Source of the DNA: Colwellia sp. 20A7
GTDB taxonomy: Bacteria; Pseudomonadota; Gammaproteobacteria; Enterobacterales; Alteromonadaceae
DNA length: 64,000 nt
Assembly: GCF_009832865.1 (NCBI RefSeq)
Contig: NZ_CP047130.1
Location: 1,860,001-1,924,000, forward strand
Direction: 5' to 3'
Made by a program: the position numbers and the translations under genes. Below the pieces are notes generated by a model. The model had not been told where the DNA came from, searched no databases, and was given only the letters and a program-made list of their open reading frames with translations. How positions within the stretch are numbered: the stretch's first letter is position 1; every line of letters starts with the position of its first letter. Of this stretch, positions 44,839 to 53,551 are shown piece after piece.

Positions 44839-46334
44839 ATGGACGCTTCCTTGATGTCAAGCCGAGCTTAAGTGAAACAGAAGAAAATCTCTTATGTTTT
44901 ACATGGCTGATCCGAACTATTTTCAATCTACTGTTTATGATGACAGGCTCTGTGCTTGCTTAAAGCAAACTGTACTGACATATATTCGAGCTATGGTTTG
45001 TTCTCCATGCTCCAGATGAGTTGCGAACTAGAAATACCTTTAAACATTGATCACTCAAACGCGCTTTATGCACTTGTCCTATCGCAGGCTTTGTTCTAGT
45101 TGGCTAGTGCCTTTTAATTTCATCTTGTAAACAACAGTCTTGAAAAGTTAAACCTTAAAAATTAGGTACTATCTAGCTGCCTAAACACCCATACAGGCTC
45201 AAAGCCTTTGTCCGTGACAGGCTAGCTAGATAGCAAAACTGGTAATAATTCATGCCACAACCCTAACCACTTGAGGTGTGTAATGGCATTGCTTTTGTAA
45301 TAATGTCCACATGATACGTGCTAATTTGTGAGCTGTTGCTACAGCGGTGCAATTGAACGTTTTTCTTGCTCTTAATTGGGTGATCCATAAGCTTAATGCA
45401 TCTTGCTTTTTCCCTGCATGACTAATGATAGCGCGAGCCCCATGTATTAATTGTTTACGTAGGTATTGATCGCCTCGTTTACTTATCCCTCCCATCACGC
45501 TTTTGTTACCTGAGGCAAATTGTTTTGGTGTTATGCCAAGCCACACTGCAAAATCTTTAGCGCTGGCGAAAGCTTGGCCACTGCCTATAGAAGCGACAAA
45601 GGCTGAAGCATTGAGGTATCCAATTCCAGGTATACTTAATAATATTTGCCCTAATGGATTTGCTTCAATATCAGTTTTTAATTGCTTTTCAATGGCTTTG
45701 ATACGTACTGATAATGTTTTGTATTCTGTGTAAACATCTTTAACGAGCCAGTTTAACGTTACAGAGAGTGATTCATCTACAGACAAGGCTTGAATTTTTT
45801 CATTAAAGGCGACCTTCCCAAGTGGAAAAATAATACCAAAATCAGCTAATAAGCCTCGTAGCTGGTTACTTGCAGCGGTACGTGCACTGAGTAATCTTTC
45901 GCGCAAGCGGTGTAAAATTAAGATTTCTTGTTGTGCCTGAGTTTTTATCGGAACAAAGCGAATAAAAGCTCGAGAGCTTGCTTCAAAAATGGCGAGGGTA
46001 TCATTACTGTCGTTTTTGTTACCACGAACAAAAGGGGTAACATGCTGAGCAGGAATTAAATCAACAGTATGCCCCATTGATTCAAACGTTCTTCCCCAAT
46101 AATGAGAAGAGTAACAGGCCTCCATAACGACACGACATGAAAAGTGACTAAGTTGAGCTCGATTTAAGCGCTTATTAAATACAACTTTACCTGTGGACGT
46201 AAAGCCCATGACCTGAAAAACGTTTTTTGCTAAATCGATTGATATTGTGGTAACTTTCATGATGGACGTTCCTTAAATTAACTGAGTTCTCAAAACCAGT
46301 TTGGCGCATTGACGCCGTAATTGGGAGCGTCCAT
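44839..46334 (-). mobile_element. IS110/IS1111-type insertion sequence
   Basis: Putative boundaries are set by ATGGACGCTTCC (44839-44850) and the inverted GGGAGCGTCCAT (46323-46334), 11 of 12 matching. Between them are the transposase gene (minus strand) and a noncoding stretch of about 400 bases downstream of it, 44850-45249. The long noncoding end downstream of the recombinase is the layout of the IS1111 group, whose guide (bridge/seek) RNA is encoded there. A strong hairpin (CTATCTAGCT / AGCTAGATAG, about 45166-45234) lies in it. A direct ATGGACGTTCC at 46262 makes the right boundary uncertain. No target duplication is expected of this family. Confidence 0.65.
45250..46260 (-). CDS. IS110 family transposase
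   Basis: A 336-residue DEDD recombinase. The N-terminal RuvC-like domain begins TTISIDLAKNVFQVMGF, with the Glu in VVMEACYSSHYW and Asp residues in KNDSNDTLAIFE. The C-terminal Tnp domain contains SIPGIGYLNASAFVASIG and WLGITPKQFASGNKS, the last containing the catalytic-Ser region, then GISKRGDQYLRKQLIHGARA. The length and motifs are complete, so the enzyme may be active. It moves by guide-RNA-directed recombination without TSDs. Confidence 0.93.
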   Translation of the reverse strand: MKVTTISIDLAKNVFQVMGFTSTGKVVFNKRLNRAQLSHFSCRVVMEACYSSHYWGRTFESMGHTVDLIPAQHVTPFVRGNKNDSNDTLAIFEASSRAFIRFVPIKTQAQQEILILHRLRERLLSARTAASNQLRGLLADFGIIFPLGKVAFNEKIQALSVDESLSVTLNWLVKDVYTEYKTLSVRIKAIEKQLKTDIEANPLGQILLSIPGIGYLNASAFVASIGSGQAFASAKDFAVWLGITPKQFASGNKSVMGGISKRGDQYLRKQLIHGARAIISHAGKKQDALSLWITQLRARKTFNCTAVATAHKLARIMWTLLQKQCHYTPQVVRVVA

Positions 46335-46527
46335 CTCATCACCCATCCTTATTTTTGATCAACGATCGATAGCCAAGGTTTGATCAAAGGTTAAAGAAAC
46401 ATAACAAGCAGACCGAACAATATAAATAGCAATAGAAAGGGATTAACTAGGACATCCACCTTTATTTGAAAAAATTCAATACCTAAACTAGGATTAAATG
46501 ACTTATCAAAACAAAAGGATTTTGTTG

Positions 46528-46731
46528 ATGACTACCCCTAGAAAACAACTCATTAATTTAGTTTATACACCTTATTACCATTGTATTTCTCGTTGTGTTC
46601 GCCGAGCATTTCCTTGCGGTCAAGACAACCACACAGGTCAATGTCTTGGTGGCCACCTATTAATCAATATTGTGCAAAATCATATAGGCTTTTCTATCAG
46701 TACTTTTATTAAAATCATTTTTAACTGTTAA
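46528..46731 (+). pseudogene. REP-associated (IS200-like, RAYT) transposase remnant
   Basis: From ATG 46528 the frame reads [20 protein letters not shown] then [13 protein letters not shown], the characteristic N-terminus of Y1 (RAYT-type) transposases. After about 38 residues the likeness ends and the frame closes at 46731. The HUH and catalytic Tyr regions are gone. An ATG at 46498 opens the same frame further upstream but adds no family sequence. Confidence 0.85.
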
Positions 46732-46768
46732 ACTACAAAAAATTAATTACTTAATACTTAATATAGCT

Positions 46769-47728
46769 ATGGCATTTTACCTTCCTTTAGTACAGCTTCA
46801 TTTTAAACAGATTAAAATTCGCGATACGCTAACATCACTTTGGAGCGGATGTGGCAGTATTGTGCAGTGCCAGCTTGATGATAAAGCCTGTGTAATTAAA
46901 GCGATTAAGGTACCAAGCTACATAAGGCATCCTAAAATTAAACAAAGTGCATTTGCACTAAAAAGAAAACAAGATTCTTATCGTGTTGAATATCATTTTT
47001 ATAAGTTACATAGCCTGCATTTACCGATATATGCGCAAAGTATTGAATGTATAAACGCAATTAATAAAGATGATGAATATGTATTGGTATTTAAAGATTT
47101 CACTAAGCATGGGTTTGCTCAAGCTGGGCATCAACACATTAAAGCGATATTAAATTGGCTTGCGCACTTTCATGCATTTAACTTAAATAAGCCCACTGAC
47201 GGGTTATGGCAACAAGGTAACTACTGGCATTTAAGCACGCGTCCTGATGAGTTTAACAAACTAAAAGAAAGGGCAGATAAAAAGTCCGATATTAAAAATG
47301 TTGCACATAAAATAGATGAGCAACTACAAAGTTGTGCGTACAAAACGCTGATTCATGGTGATGCGAAACTTGCTAACTTTGCAGTAAATGAGCGTGGCAA
47401 AATACTCGGTTATGATTTTCAATATATAGGTGCAGGTAGCGGGGTAAGTGATGTAATGTATTTTATGACCAGTTGCTTTAGTGATAAGCAATTACATGAA
47501 TGCGCTGATGAGTACCTTGTATATTATTTTGATAATTTAAAAGCGGCAATTACTACTTATCACCCAAAAGCACCCGCAGATAAAATAGCTAACGACTGGC
47601 TTTTTTTATGGCCTGCTGCATGGGCAGATTTTTATCGGTTTTTAGCTGGCTGGAGTCCACAACATCAAAAAATGAATAGCTATATGCTTAAACAGGTGAA
47701 CAACTGGTTAGCGAGTAATATTGAATAA
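46769..47728 (+). CDS. APH/choline-kinase-like phosphotransferase
   Basis: A 319-residue kinase-fold protein. The Brenner motif LIHGDAKLANF and the metal-binding GYDFQYIGAG (Asp of the DFG-equivalent) are clear, and the N-terminal lobe includes ACVIKAIKVPS with the likely ATP-binding Lys. It is most like the ecdysteroid-kinase/DUF1679 type phosphotransferases, which phosphorylate small alcohols. There is no evidence for antibiotic resistance. It lies just after the RAYT remnant and before upp. Confidence 0.82.
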   Translation: MAFYLPLVQLHFKQIKIRDTLTSLWSGCGSIVQCQLDDKACVIKAIKVPSYIRHPKIKQSAFALKRKQDSYRVEYHFYKLHSLHLPIYAQSIECINAINKDDEYVLVFKDFTKHGFAQAGHQHIKAILNWLAHFHAFNLNKPTDGLWQQGNYWHLSTRPDEFNKLKERADKKSDIKNVAHKIDEQLQSCAYKTLIHGDAKLANFAVNERGKILGYDFQYIGAGSGVSDVMYFMTSCFSDKQLHECADEYLVYYFDNLKAAITTYHPKAPADKIANDWLFLWPAAWADFYRFLAGWSPQHQKMNSYMLKQVNNWLASNIE

Positions 47729-47872
47729 ACAGGTCTTGCTAAGCTCTTGCATAAATATCAAGCAAAACCATATATTTTGACACCGGATATTAAAATCTCT
47801 TTAAAACTACAGGTCAAATAATCATTTTTAATATAAAATATCGCTAATTATTGTCTTAGTAGGTTTTTTATC

Positions 47873-48502
47873 ATGGCTATTCACGTTATTACTCACCCTC
47901 TTGTTCAACATAAACTCGGCTTAATGCGCGCACATGGCATTAGCACTAAAAGTTTTCGTGAATTGTGCTCCGAAGTAGGTACATTATTAACTTACGAAGC
48001 GACTAAAAACCTACCACTTGAAGATAACGAAATAACGAGTTGGGATGGCAATAAATTAAATGTGCAACATATTAAAGGGAAAAAAATCACGGTAGTGCCT
48101 ATTTTGCGTGCGGGCTTGGGTATGATGGACGGCGTAATGCAATTATTGCCAGCTGCTAAGGTAAGTGTAGTAGGGCTGCAACGTAATGAAGAAACATTAG
48201 AGCCGATTCCGTACTTTGAAAAGCTAGTGGGTAATATTGATGAACGCTTGAGCCTAGTAATTGACCCAATGCTTGCAACGGGTGGTTCAATGATTGCGAC
48301 TATCGACATGCTTAAAAAAGCAGGATGTAAAGAAATTAAAGTAATTATACTTGTAGCGGCGCCTGAGGGGGTTACAAAAACACTTGAAGCTCATCCTGAC
48401 ATCGAAATATTTACTGCATCTGTAGACAGCCACCTTAACGAAAAAGGTTATATAGTGCCTGGTTTAGGTGATGCAGGCGATAAAATATTTGGGACTGTTT
48501 AG
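47873..48502 (+). CDS. upp: uracil phosphoribosyltransferase
   Basis: A 209-residue type I PRTase that makes UMP from uracil and PRPP in the pyrimidine salvage pathway. The PRPP loop [30 protein letters not shown] and the C-terminal uracil-binding [16 protein letters not shown] are all present. The length is standard. It is preceded by GTAGGTTTTTTATC and is monocistronic; the usual partner uraA is not adjacent. Confidence 0.96.
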   Translation: MAIHVITHPLVQHKLGLMRAHGISTKSFRELCSEVGTLLTYEATKNLPLEDNEITSWDGNKLNVQHIKGKKITVVPILRAGLGMMDGVMQLLPAAKVSVVGLQRNEETLEPIPYFEKLVGNIDERLSLVIDPMLATGGSMIATIDMLKKAGCKEIKVIILVAAPEGVTKTLEAHPDIEIFTASVDSHLNEKGYIVPGLGDAGDKIFGTV

Positions 48503-48567
48503 AAGAATTTCTTGAGTCGCTAGTTAACCTGTTTTATTTTAATATGCTTTATAAGCGAGTGTCCCTT

Positions 48568-48574
48568 GTTAATA
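48568..48574 (+). other. possible cassette 3 boundary
   Basis: GTTAATA follows AGCGAGTGTCCCTT. The complement of the later attC-like left arm (49133-49155) reads AGCGACTGTCCTCGTTAAT, matching this stretch closely with one indel. The pairing is what a cassette start and its attC should show. Confidence 0.45.
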
Positions 48575-48672
48575 TTAAAAGTAAGGCAATTGGTGATACT
48601 TTGGCTTCTTATTATTTGACTAAAAGTTTTTGGGTGTCCCATAGTTTTATTTAGTATTGTTGGGAGGATTAA

Positions 48673-49107
48673 ATGAAAAAATTTGAATATATTTGCTTAA
48701 AACTATCTTGGGTGGGTAGCAATAAAGGAATTTCAATCACACAATTTGGAGAAACTCGAAATTTTTCGTTGAATTCATCTAAGAAATTCACAGAAAACAA
48801 TCATTTTAGGGTATTTAATAAAGTAATAGGTATATTAGGAGCTCATGGGTGGGAGTTGGTCTCTATAAGTACTCTTATGGGAACTGATATTGGAGTACTT
48901 ACAAATATAAATACAACTCAGTCTGAAGCACAAGAGTTTTGGTTTAAACGTGAAATTTCAGGAGTAGATGGACTAGAGCTAAATGTTGAACAAATATTAT
49001 TTTCAATATTCGATGGTGCAACACTAAAAACTGATCAAGAAATTCAAGAAGAAATCAAAGAAGAAGAGCGTAAAAATAAAAACCATGGTCTGTGGGGAGG
49101 CACATAA
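48673..49107 (+). CDS. hypothetical protein, probable cassette gene
   Basis: A 144-residue soluble protein. The opening MKKFEYICLKLSW and the central GAHGWELVSIST resemble DUF4177-type small proteins, of unknown function. The C-terminus is a charged helix rich in Glu/Lys. TTGGGAGGATT is a strong ribosome-binding site. It lies between sequences resembling the two ends of an integron cassette, directly after the housekeeping gene upp. Confidence 0.65.
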   Translation: MKKFEYICLKLSWVGSNKGISITQFGETRNFSLNSSKKFTENNHFRVFNKVIGILGAHGWELVSISTLMGTDIGVLTNINTTQSEAQEFWFKREISGVDGLELNVEQILFSIFDGATLKTDQEIQEEIKEEERKNKNHGLWGGT

Positions 49108-49137
49108 GTAACTATTAATTACCATTGAAATTATTGA

Positions 49138-49226
49138 AATTAACGAGGACAGTCGCTCAAATTTGAACAAGTCATTCCTCAACTACGGCTAAGAAATGAC
49201 TTGTAAGTTATAAGCGCTTGTTAATG
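49138..49226 (+). other. attC-like site 3
   Basis: It begins AATTAACGAGGACA and ends CTTGTTAATG; the TTAAC/GTTAA ends pair, as do GCT/AGC and the inner ACAAGTCATT / AATGACTTGT (49167-49204). The right half (TTATAAGCG then CTTGTTAAT) lacks seven bases that are present in the cassette-start copy (TTATAAGCGAGTGTCCCTTG). Weaker than attC1. Confidence 0.5.
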
Positions 49227-49274
49227 TTAATTAACAGTTGATTAGGCTCTATTTATCGAAAACTTATTATGACT

Positions 49275-50480
49275 TTAGGCAACTTGTACATTATCTACAA
49301 GTGTTGTATCTAGGTCTTCAAGCGGGCCGAAAAACTCAAAATGTACTTGCTCTGTCGTCAGCTCTAGCTCTTTAGTCAGCTGATTAACGCTTCGCATAAA
49401 CGGCGCGGGACCAAGAAAATAGAAGTCGACATCTTTTGATTTAGGCAAATGCGTTGCTAAATGCTCGTATGATAAATATCCCGTTGCGTCAGGGGTATCC
49501 TCTTTGAGCGGCTGATCGTAAACGTAAAATACATTAAGGTTGCTATGTTTTTCCGCTAGAGTGTCAACATGGTGTTTAAATGAATGTACCTGTCCATTTT
49601 GCGCCGCATGAATAAAGTGAATTTCACGACCACTGTCAACTGTTGCATTAAGCATGCTGATAGCTGGAGTTATACCTACCCCGGCAGTAACTAAAAATAG
49701 CGGTCTTTCATTGTTCTTTAAAACAAAGTCACCGCAAGGTGCAGAGAGGTTTACACTTTCTCCCTCTTCTAGTTGGTTATGTAAATAATTAGAAACTAAA
49801 CCTTCAACTTCACGTTTAACACTAATGCGCAAAGTATTCTTACCTGGTGCATCAGAGAGGCTGTAGTTACGACGTACTATTTGCCCGTCAATTGTTACTA
49901 CGACAGCCACATATTGTCCTGGTTGAAAATCGATCAATTCAGGCCCTGAACTTGGCTCGAAATAGAAAGAGGTGATCACATCACTTTCGATCTTTTTACT
50001 TACTAACTTAAAGGCTCGTTCACCACGCCAGCCACCAGCGCGATTCTCATTATCAGTGTGAATAACTTCCTCTGCTTGAATTAATATATCAGCCAATTGC
50101 TGATAAGCTGCCGCCCATGCATCGATAATATCATCCGTTGCTGCATCTCCCAGTACTGTACTGATAGACTCCAATAAACACTCACCTACAATAGGGTAAT
50201 GTTCAGGTAATATACCTAACGAACAATGTTTTTGTGCAATTAAGCTAACCGCATCACCAAGTAGCTCTAAGCGTTCAATATTCTTTGCATAAGCAATCAC
50301 AGCATTTGCTAATGCTTGACGTTGACTGCCTTTATCTTGATTGACTTGATTAAAGTATTTTAAAACTTGTGGGTAACGAGTAAACATTAGCGGGTATAAA
50401 TGTTCAGTAATATCTCGAGCATGAGCCGAAACAGCTGGTACTGTCGCAGTAATTGTTTGAATTTGTGCAGGTGTTAGCAT
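49275..50480 (-). CDS. hmp: flavohemoprotein, nitric oxide dioxygenase
   Basis: A 401-residue protein that turns NO and O2 into nitrate using NAD(P)H. The globin domain (1-140) has proximal His in QKHCSLGI. The FAD domain contains RRNYSLSDAPG, and the NAD domain contains VTAGVGITPAISML, and FYFLGPAPFM. The length matches E. coli Hmp (396). The gene lies downstream of nsrR on the same strand, with its own palindromic operator at 50571-50609, so expression should rise when NO disables NsrR. Confidence 0.96.
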   Translation of the reverse strand: MLTPAQIQTITATVPAVSAHARDITEHLYPLMFTRYPQVLKYFNQVNQDKGSQRQALANAVIAYAKNIERLELLGDAVSLIAQKHCSLGILPEHYPIVGECLLESISTVLGDAATDDIIDAWAAAYQQLADILIQAEEVIHTDNENRAGGWRGERAFKLVSKKIESDVITSFYFEPSSGPELIDFQPGQYVAVVVTIDGQIVRRNYSLSDAPGKNTLRISVKREVEGLVSNYLHNQLEEGESVNLSAPCGDFVLKNNERPLFLVTAGVGITPAISMLNATVDSGREIHFIHAAQNGQVHSFKHHVDTLAEKHSNLNVFYVYDQPLKEDTPDATGYLSYEHLATHLPKSKDVDFYFLGPAPFMRSVNQLTKELELTTEQVHFEFFGPLEDLDTTLVDNVQVA

Positions 50481-50570
50481 TTTTAATTATCTCCTGATTG
50501 TTTAAATTTGGTGTATTTGCTTTCTATTATGAGTTGGTTTCCTGAGCTAAATTATTAGCCTCAATACTAA

Positions 50571-50609
50571 TAACTTAATTGTTGCATTTAAAATGCAACA
50601 ATTAAGTTA
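50571..50609. promoter_or_regulatory. NsrR operator upstream of hmp
   Basis: A 39-bp perfect palindrome with an odd centre: TAACTTAATTGTTGCATTT, A, then its exact complement. The core GTTGCATTTAAAATGCAAC matches the NsrR site style (GCATTT/AAATGC). It lies 91 nt upstream of the hmp start. Confidence 0.88.
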
Positions 50610-50702
50610 AAAAAATGATTAAGAATTTATTTTGTTCTATTTATAATGTTGTGTTTTTAATGCAAGAGCTAGGTGAGGTAATAATTCACCTAGCAAATAA
50701 AC

Positions 50703-51137
50703 TTATGCATAACTCATATGCATTTTTATAATATTATTACCTGTTTGGCCTTTAACGGTATCTGCTAAGGTGTAACGATTCATTTCTTCATAAAAAGCTT
50801 TTAAACCATTATCTAAAAAACTTTTCACCTGACAGCCAACGCTAAGCTTGCACTTGGCCTTTTCGCAATCAATCAATTGACTGCAACCTTCTAGCTGTCG
50901 AATTATTGTCCCAAGCGTTAATGATGTAGGTGCAATAGCTAGTTGCAAACCACCATTTCTACCTCTAGTAGTCAGTACCCACTCTAGTTTTGCCAGCTTA
51001 TTTACTACTTTTATCAAGTGATTTCTGGGCACTTGAAACTGTTCAACAATCTCACTAATTTTTATCGGTTCAGGGCGGCTATGTGTTAGATACATTAGTA
51101 CTCTAATACCTAAGTCGGTAAAATGCGTAAGTTGCAT
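50703..51137 (-). CDS. nsrR: NO-sensitive Rrf2-family repressor NsrR
   Basis: A 144-residue Rrf2 repressor. The winged helix occupies residues 1-65, with RNHLIKVVNKLAKLEWVLTT and TRGRNGG as recognition and wing. The iron-sulfur ligands are Cys91, Cys96 and Cys102 in CEKAKCKLSVGC, the same positions as in E. coli NsrR. NO destroys the cluster and releases DNA. A palindromic operator lies 39 nt upstream of its start, indicating autoregulation, and another controls hmp. Confidence 0.95.
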   Translation of the reverse strand: MQLTHFTDLGIRVLMYLTHSRPEPIKISEIVEQFQVPRNHLIKVVNKLAKLEWVLTTRGRNGGLQLAIAPTSLTLGTIIRQLEGCSQLIDCEKAKCKLSVGCQVKSFLDNGLKAFYEEMNRYTLADTVKGQTGNNIIKMHMSYA

Positions 51138-51175
51138 AGTAAATATTCATTTTGATGATTAATATTGGTGATTAT

Positions 51176-51206
51176 ATTAATGTTGCATTTAAAATGCAAC
51201 ATTAAT
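51176..51206. promoter_or_regulatory. NsrR operator upstream of nsrR
   Basis: A 31-bp perfect palindrome (ATTAATGTTGCATTT, A, complement). The core GTTGCATTTAAAATGCAAC is identical to the hmp operator core, which supports one regulator for both. The rest of 51207-51459 shows no gene. Confidence 0.88.
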
Positions 51207-51459
51207 GGTGGTTTTGTTTTTTAGCCATAAAACTAACTAGTTGCTACATTTCTTCGTCGCTAATGTTAATTAACTATTTGATTACCTGTTAATTTGAGGG
51301 TATTTTATTGAATAATGATATTTATGAATTTAAAATTATTTAGAAGCTTAGCTAATTTAATTAATGTAGTGGATATAATTATTGGTGAGTGCAAGGCTAG
51401 CTACGGCACTTTTATTTTGCGTAACGATCAATTAAAAATGTAATTTTGGCTGAAAATTA

Positions 51460-51894
51460 ATGAAAAAATTTGAAATAAATACGAATAGATTAACCATAGA
51501 ATTAATGGATGAAGATGGAAGCCAACAGCTCTATGAGAAAAATTATTGGGGGCTTTGGAAGGTTGTTGTAAAAGGTACTGATGCTTTTATTGGTTACATA
51601 CTCGTAAAGCCACTAAATATATCGAGCGAGTTCCCTGATGTTAATAACATAGAAATAGGCTGGCGTTTTAAACAAGAAAGTTGGGGGCAGGGTTATGCAA
51701 CCGAAGCTGCCAAAGCTGTTGCTGAAAAAGTTATGGAGCAAAAAGATATTAAAATTCTAAGTGCCACGGCAGATGCGAGTAACGCCGCGTCAATTCGGAT
51801 AATGGAAAAGTTGGGAATGTCTTTCGTTAAAAACTATAACGATAAAACTCAGGGAACAGAGGTTGCGTCTGTACTTTATTCTAAGGCGTTATAA
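51460..51894 (+). CDS. GNAT family acetyltransferase
   Basis: A 144-residue GNAT protein. It has the N-terminal RL strand (TNRLTIELMDE), GYILVKPL strand 4, NIEIGWRF and the acetyl-CoA pyrophosphate loop WGQGYATEAAKAV, then ATADASNAASIRIMEKLGM. It is shorter than the usual RimJ-like enzymes (about 170) and appears to lack 25-30 residues after strand 1 (between QQLYEKNYW and the rest), so it may be an internal-deletion derivative. The substrate is unknown. Confidence 0.75.
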   Translation: MKKFEINTNRLTIELMDEDGSQQLYEKNYWGLWKVVVKGTDAFIGYILVKPLNISSEFPDVNNIEIGWRFKQESWGQGYATEAAKAVAEKVMEQKDIKILSATADASNAASIRIMEKLGMSFVKNYNDKTQGTEVASVLYSKAL

Positions 51895-51895
51895 A

Positions 51896-51976
51896 GTTAC
51901 AGAACATGATTCTGGCGCTATAACAGAGGAAGAGTTTAATTTAGAAAAACAAAAACTGTTGATTAAAACAAGTTAA
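51896..51976 (+). pseudogene. SHOCT-like C-terminal remnant
   Basis: A startless frame overlapping just past the GNAT stop reads EHDSGAITEEEFNLEKQKLL and stops at 51974-51976. G-x-I-T-x-x-E-F followed by K-x-x-L-L is the pattern of the SHOCT oligomerisation domain. It is only the last 25 residues of some lost gene. The following gap to 52188 shows nothing else. Confidence 0.4.
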
Positions 51977-52188
51977 CACATTACTAAAAGAACAGAAAAT
52001 AGCGAGTAGTTCTTATTAGTTACCTCTTTGTGAGGTGTTATATTTAAAATAGAGATCAAATAGTGAATAATTAATTGTAAAGTAAATGATTTACCTGAAA
52101 AACAAGGCAAATTCATTGTCTCACTTCAATGTTTAATACACTTACTACAAGGTTACATAGATTCTACTAACTTAATACCGTATAAATA

Positions 52189-53499
52189 GACCCTGTAACA
52201 ATATCTGTGTAAGTACCATTTTTAAATATAGTCTGAAATACGGTCTTCGAATTCAATCATAAAACGATTCAAGGCCGATTTCCAATTCCTTATTGGCATA
52301 GTCCATTTTTTCGATGCTTGAGTAATGGCTAAGTAAATAACTTTCTTAGCTGAGTCATCGTTGGGAAATACCTTTCTGTTTTTAACCGCTTTGCGTATAA
52401 CGCTGTTTAACGATTCTATCGCATTCGTTGTGTATATAGCCTTGCGGATATCATTCGGGTAAATGAATAAGGTATTGAGATTATCCCAATGACGTCGCCA
52501 GGAAGCTGATATGCTTGGGTATTTATCGTCCCAGCGTGCTGAGAATGCATCTAATGCCTTCAATGCTTGCTCTTCATTATCGCTTGGTAAATGTTTTTAG
52601 GTCTTTGGTTACCGCTTTATAATCAGTATAAGGCACAAATTTCAGCGAATTCCTTACCATATGTACAATACATAACTGTATTTGAGTATTTTCAAAGGCG
52701 GTATTAATGGCATCAGGAAAGCCTTTTAAACCATCAACACAGGCAATAAGGATATCTTGAACGCCTCGGTTTTTGAGCTCGGTCAACACATTAAGCCAGA
52801 ATTTAGCCCCTTCATTTTCAGAGAACCACATACCCAGTAAGTCCTTTTGCCCTGTGACATCAACGCCTAGCGCTAAATAAACCGCTTTGTTGATAACCTT
52901 ATTATCTTCTCTGATTTTTAGACGGATACAGTCCATATAAACGATAGGATAAACAGGCTCTAACGGCCTTGTTTGCCATTCATCGACTTTTTCAATTACC
53001 GCATTGGTCACACGAGAAATTAAGGTGGGAGAGACTTCTGCGCCATAAAATTCATCAAACGAGTCGACGATATCGCGCGTCGTCATACCTTTGCCGTAAA
53101 GGTATAAAATCTTGTCGTCCATAGAGGTGAATCGTGTTTGATTTTTCTTTACGAGGAGCGGCTCGAAGCTACCATCACGGTCACGTGGTGTATTTAGCTC
53201 AAACTCTCCGTCCTCGGTTTTAACTTTTTTAGCGCTAAACCCGTTACGGTTGTTGGGCGTACTCGTTTTTTCATGTTTAGCGTAACCAAGGTGGTCGTCT
53301 AATTCGGCATTTAGTGCCGCTTCAACAGTAACCTTGGTTAGCATAGCTCTGAATTTATCTAAATCTTCGCCTGTTTTAATACTTTTTGCGGCTTCTTTTG
53401 CAAAAGCTTCAAGTTCTTTATGGTTCATGTGTTGTACCTTTCTTTGATACCACTAGGGTAACTGATGAAAAGTACTTACACAAAATCTGTTACAGGCTC
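52189..53499 (-). mobile_element. IS256-family insertion sequence with 8-bp target duplication
   Basis: The left end reads GACCCTGTAACAATATCTG and the right end (complement) GAGCCTGTAACAGATTTTG; both then continue TGTAAGTAC, giving terminal inverted repeats of about 28 bp with a few mismatches. The flanking octamer TATAAATA is present on both sides (52181-52188 and 53500-53507), an exact target duplication. Total length 1311 bp. It encodes a frameshifted transposase on the minus strand. The right end lies 52 nt upstream of the RhlE-like gene start. Confidence 0.93.
52222..53428 (-). pseudogene. IS256-type (mutator) transposase, frameshifted
   Basis: The start at 53428 reads MNHKELEAFAKEAAK, then the mutator-family features LDDHLGYAKHE, NNRNGFSAKKVKTEDGE, TRDRDGSFEP and the catalytic region VYMDCIRLKIREDN with VDVTGQKDLLGMWF. 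The frame is lost at about 52580 (after VTKDLKTF). The other frame continues DNEEQALKALDAF, WRRHWDNLNTLFIYPND, IYTTNAIESLN and ends at 52222. A single indel separates the two. Unless programmed, which is not typical of IS256, the element can no longer move by itself. Confidence 0.9.
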
Positions 53500-53551
53500 T
53501 ATAAATACGTTAAAATGTAGTCATTATCTTTGTTTTGAGCCTCTTATATTC

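Noticed and set aside
46450..46470. TTAACTAGGACATCC as another attC left half
   Set aside because: No matching right half; it more likely belongs to the RAYT-associated flank.
46769..47728. Aminoglycoside resistance gene
   Set aside because: The Brenner motif only shows the kinase fold; overall look is of DUF1679/choline-kinase type, with no resistance context.
51881..51892. AAGGCGTTATAA at the GNAT 3' end as an attC R' site
   Set aside because: No complementary R'' or L-box partner is found at the expected distances, and the bases are coding.
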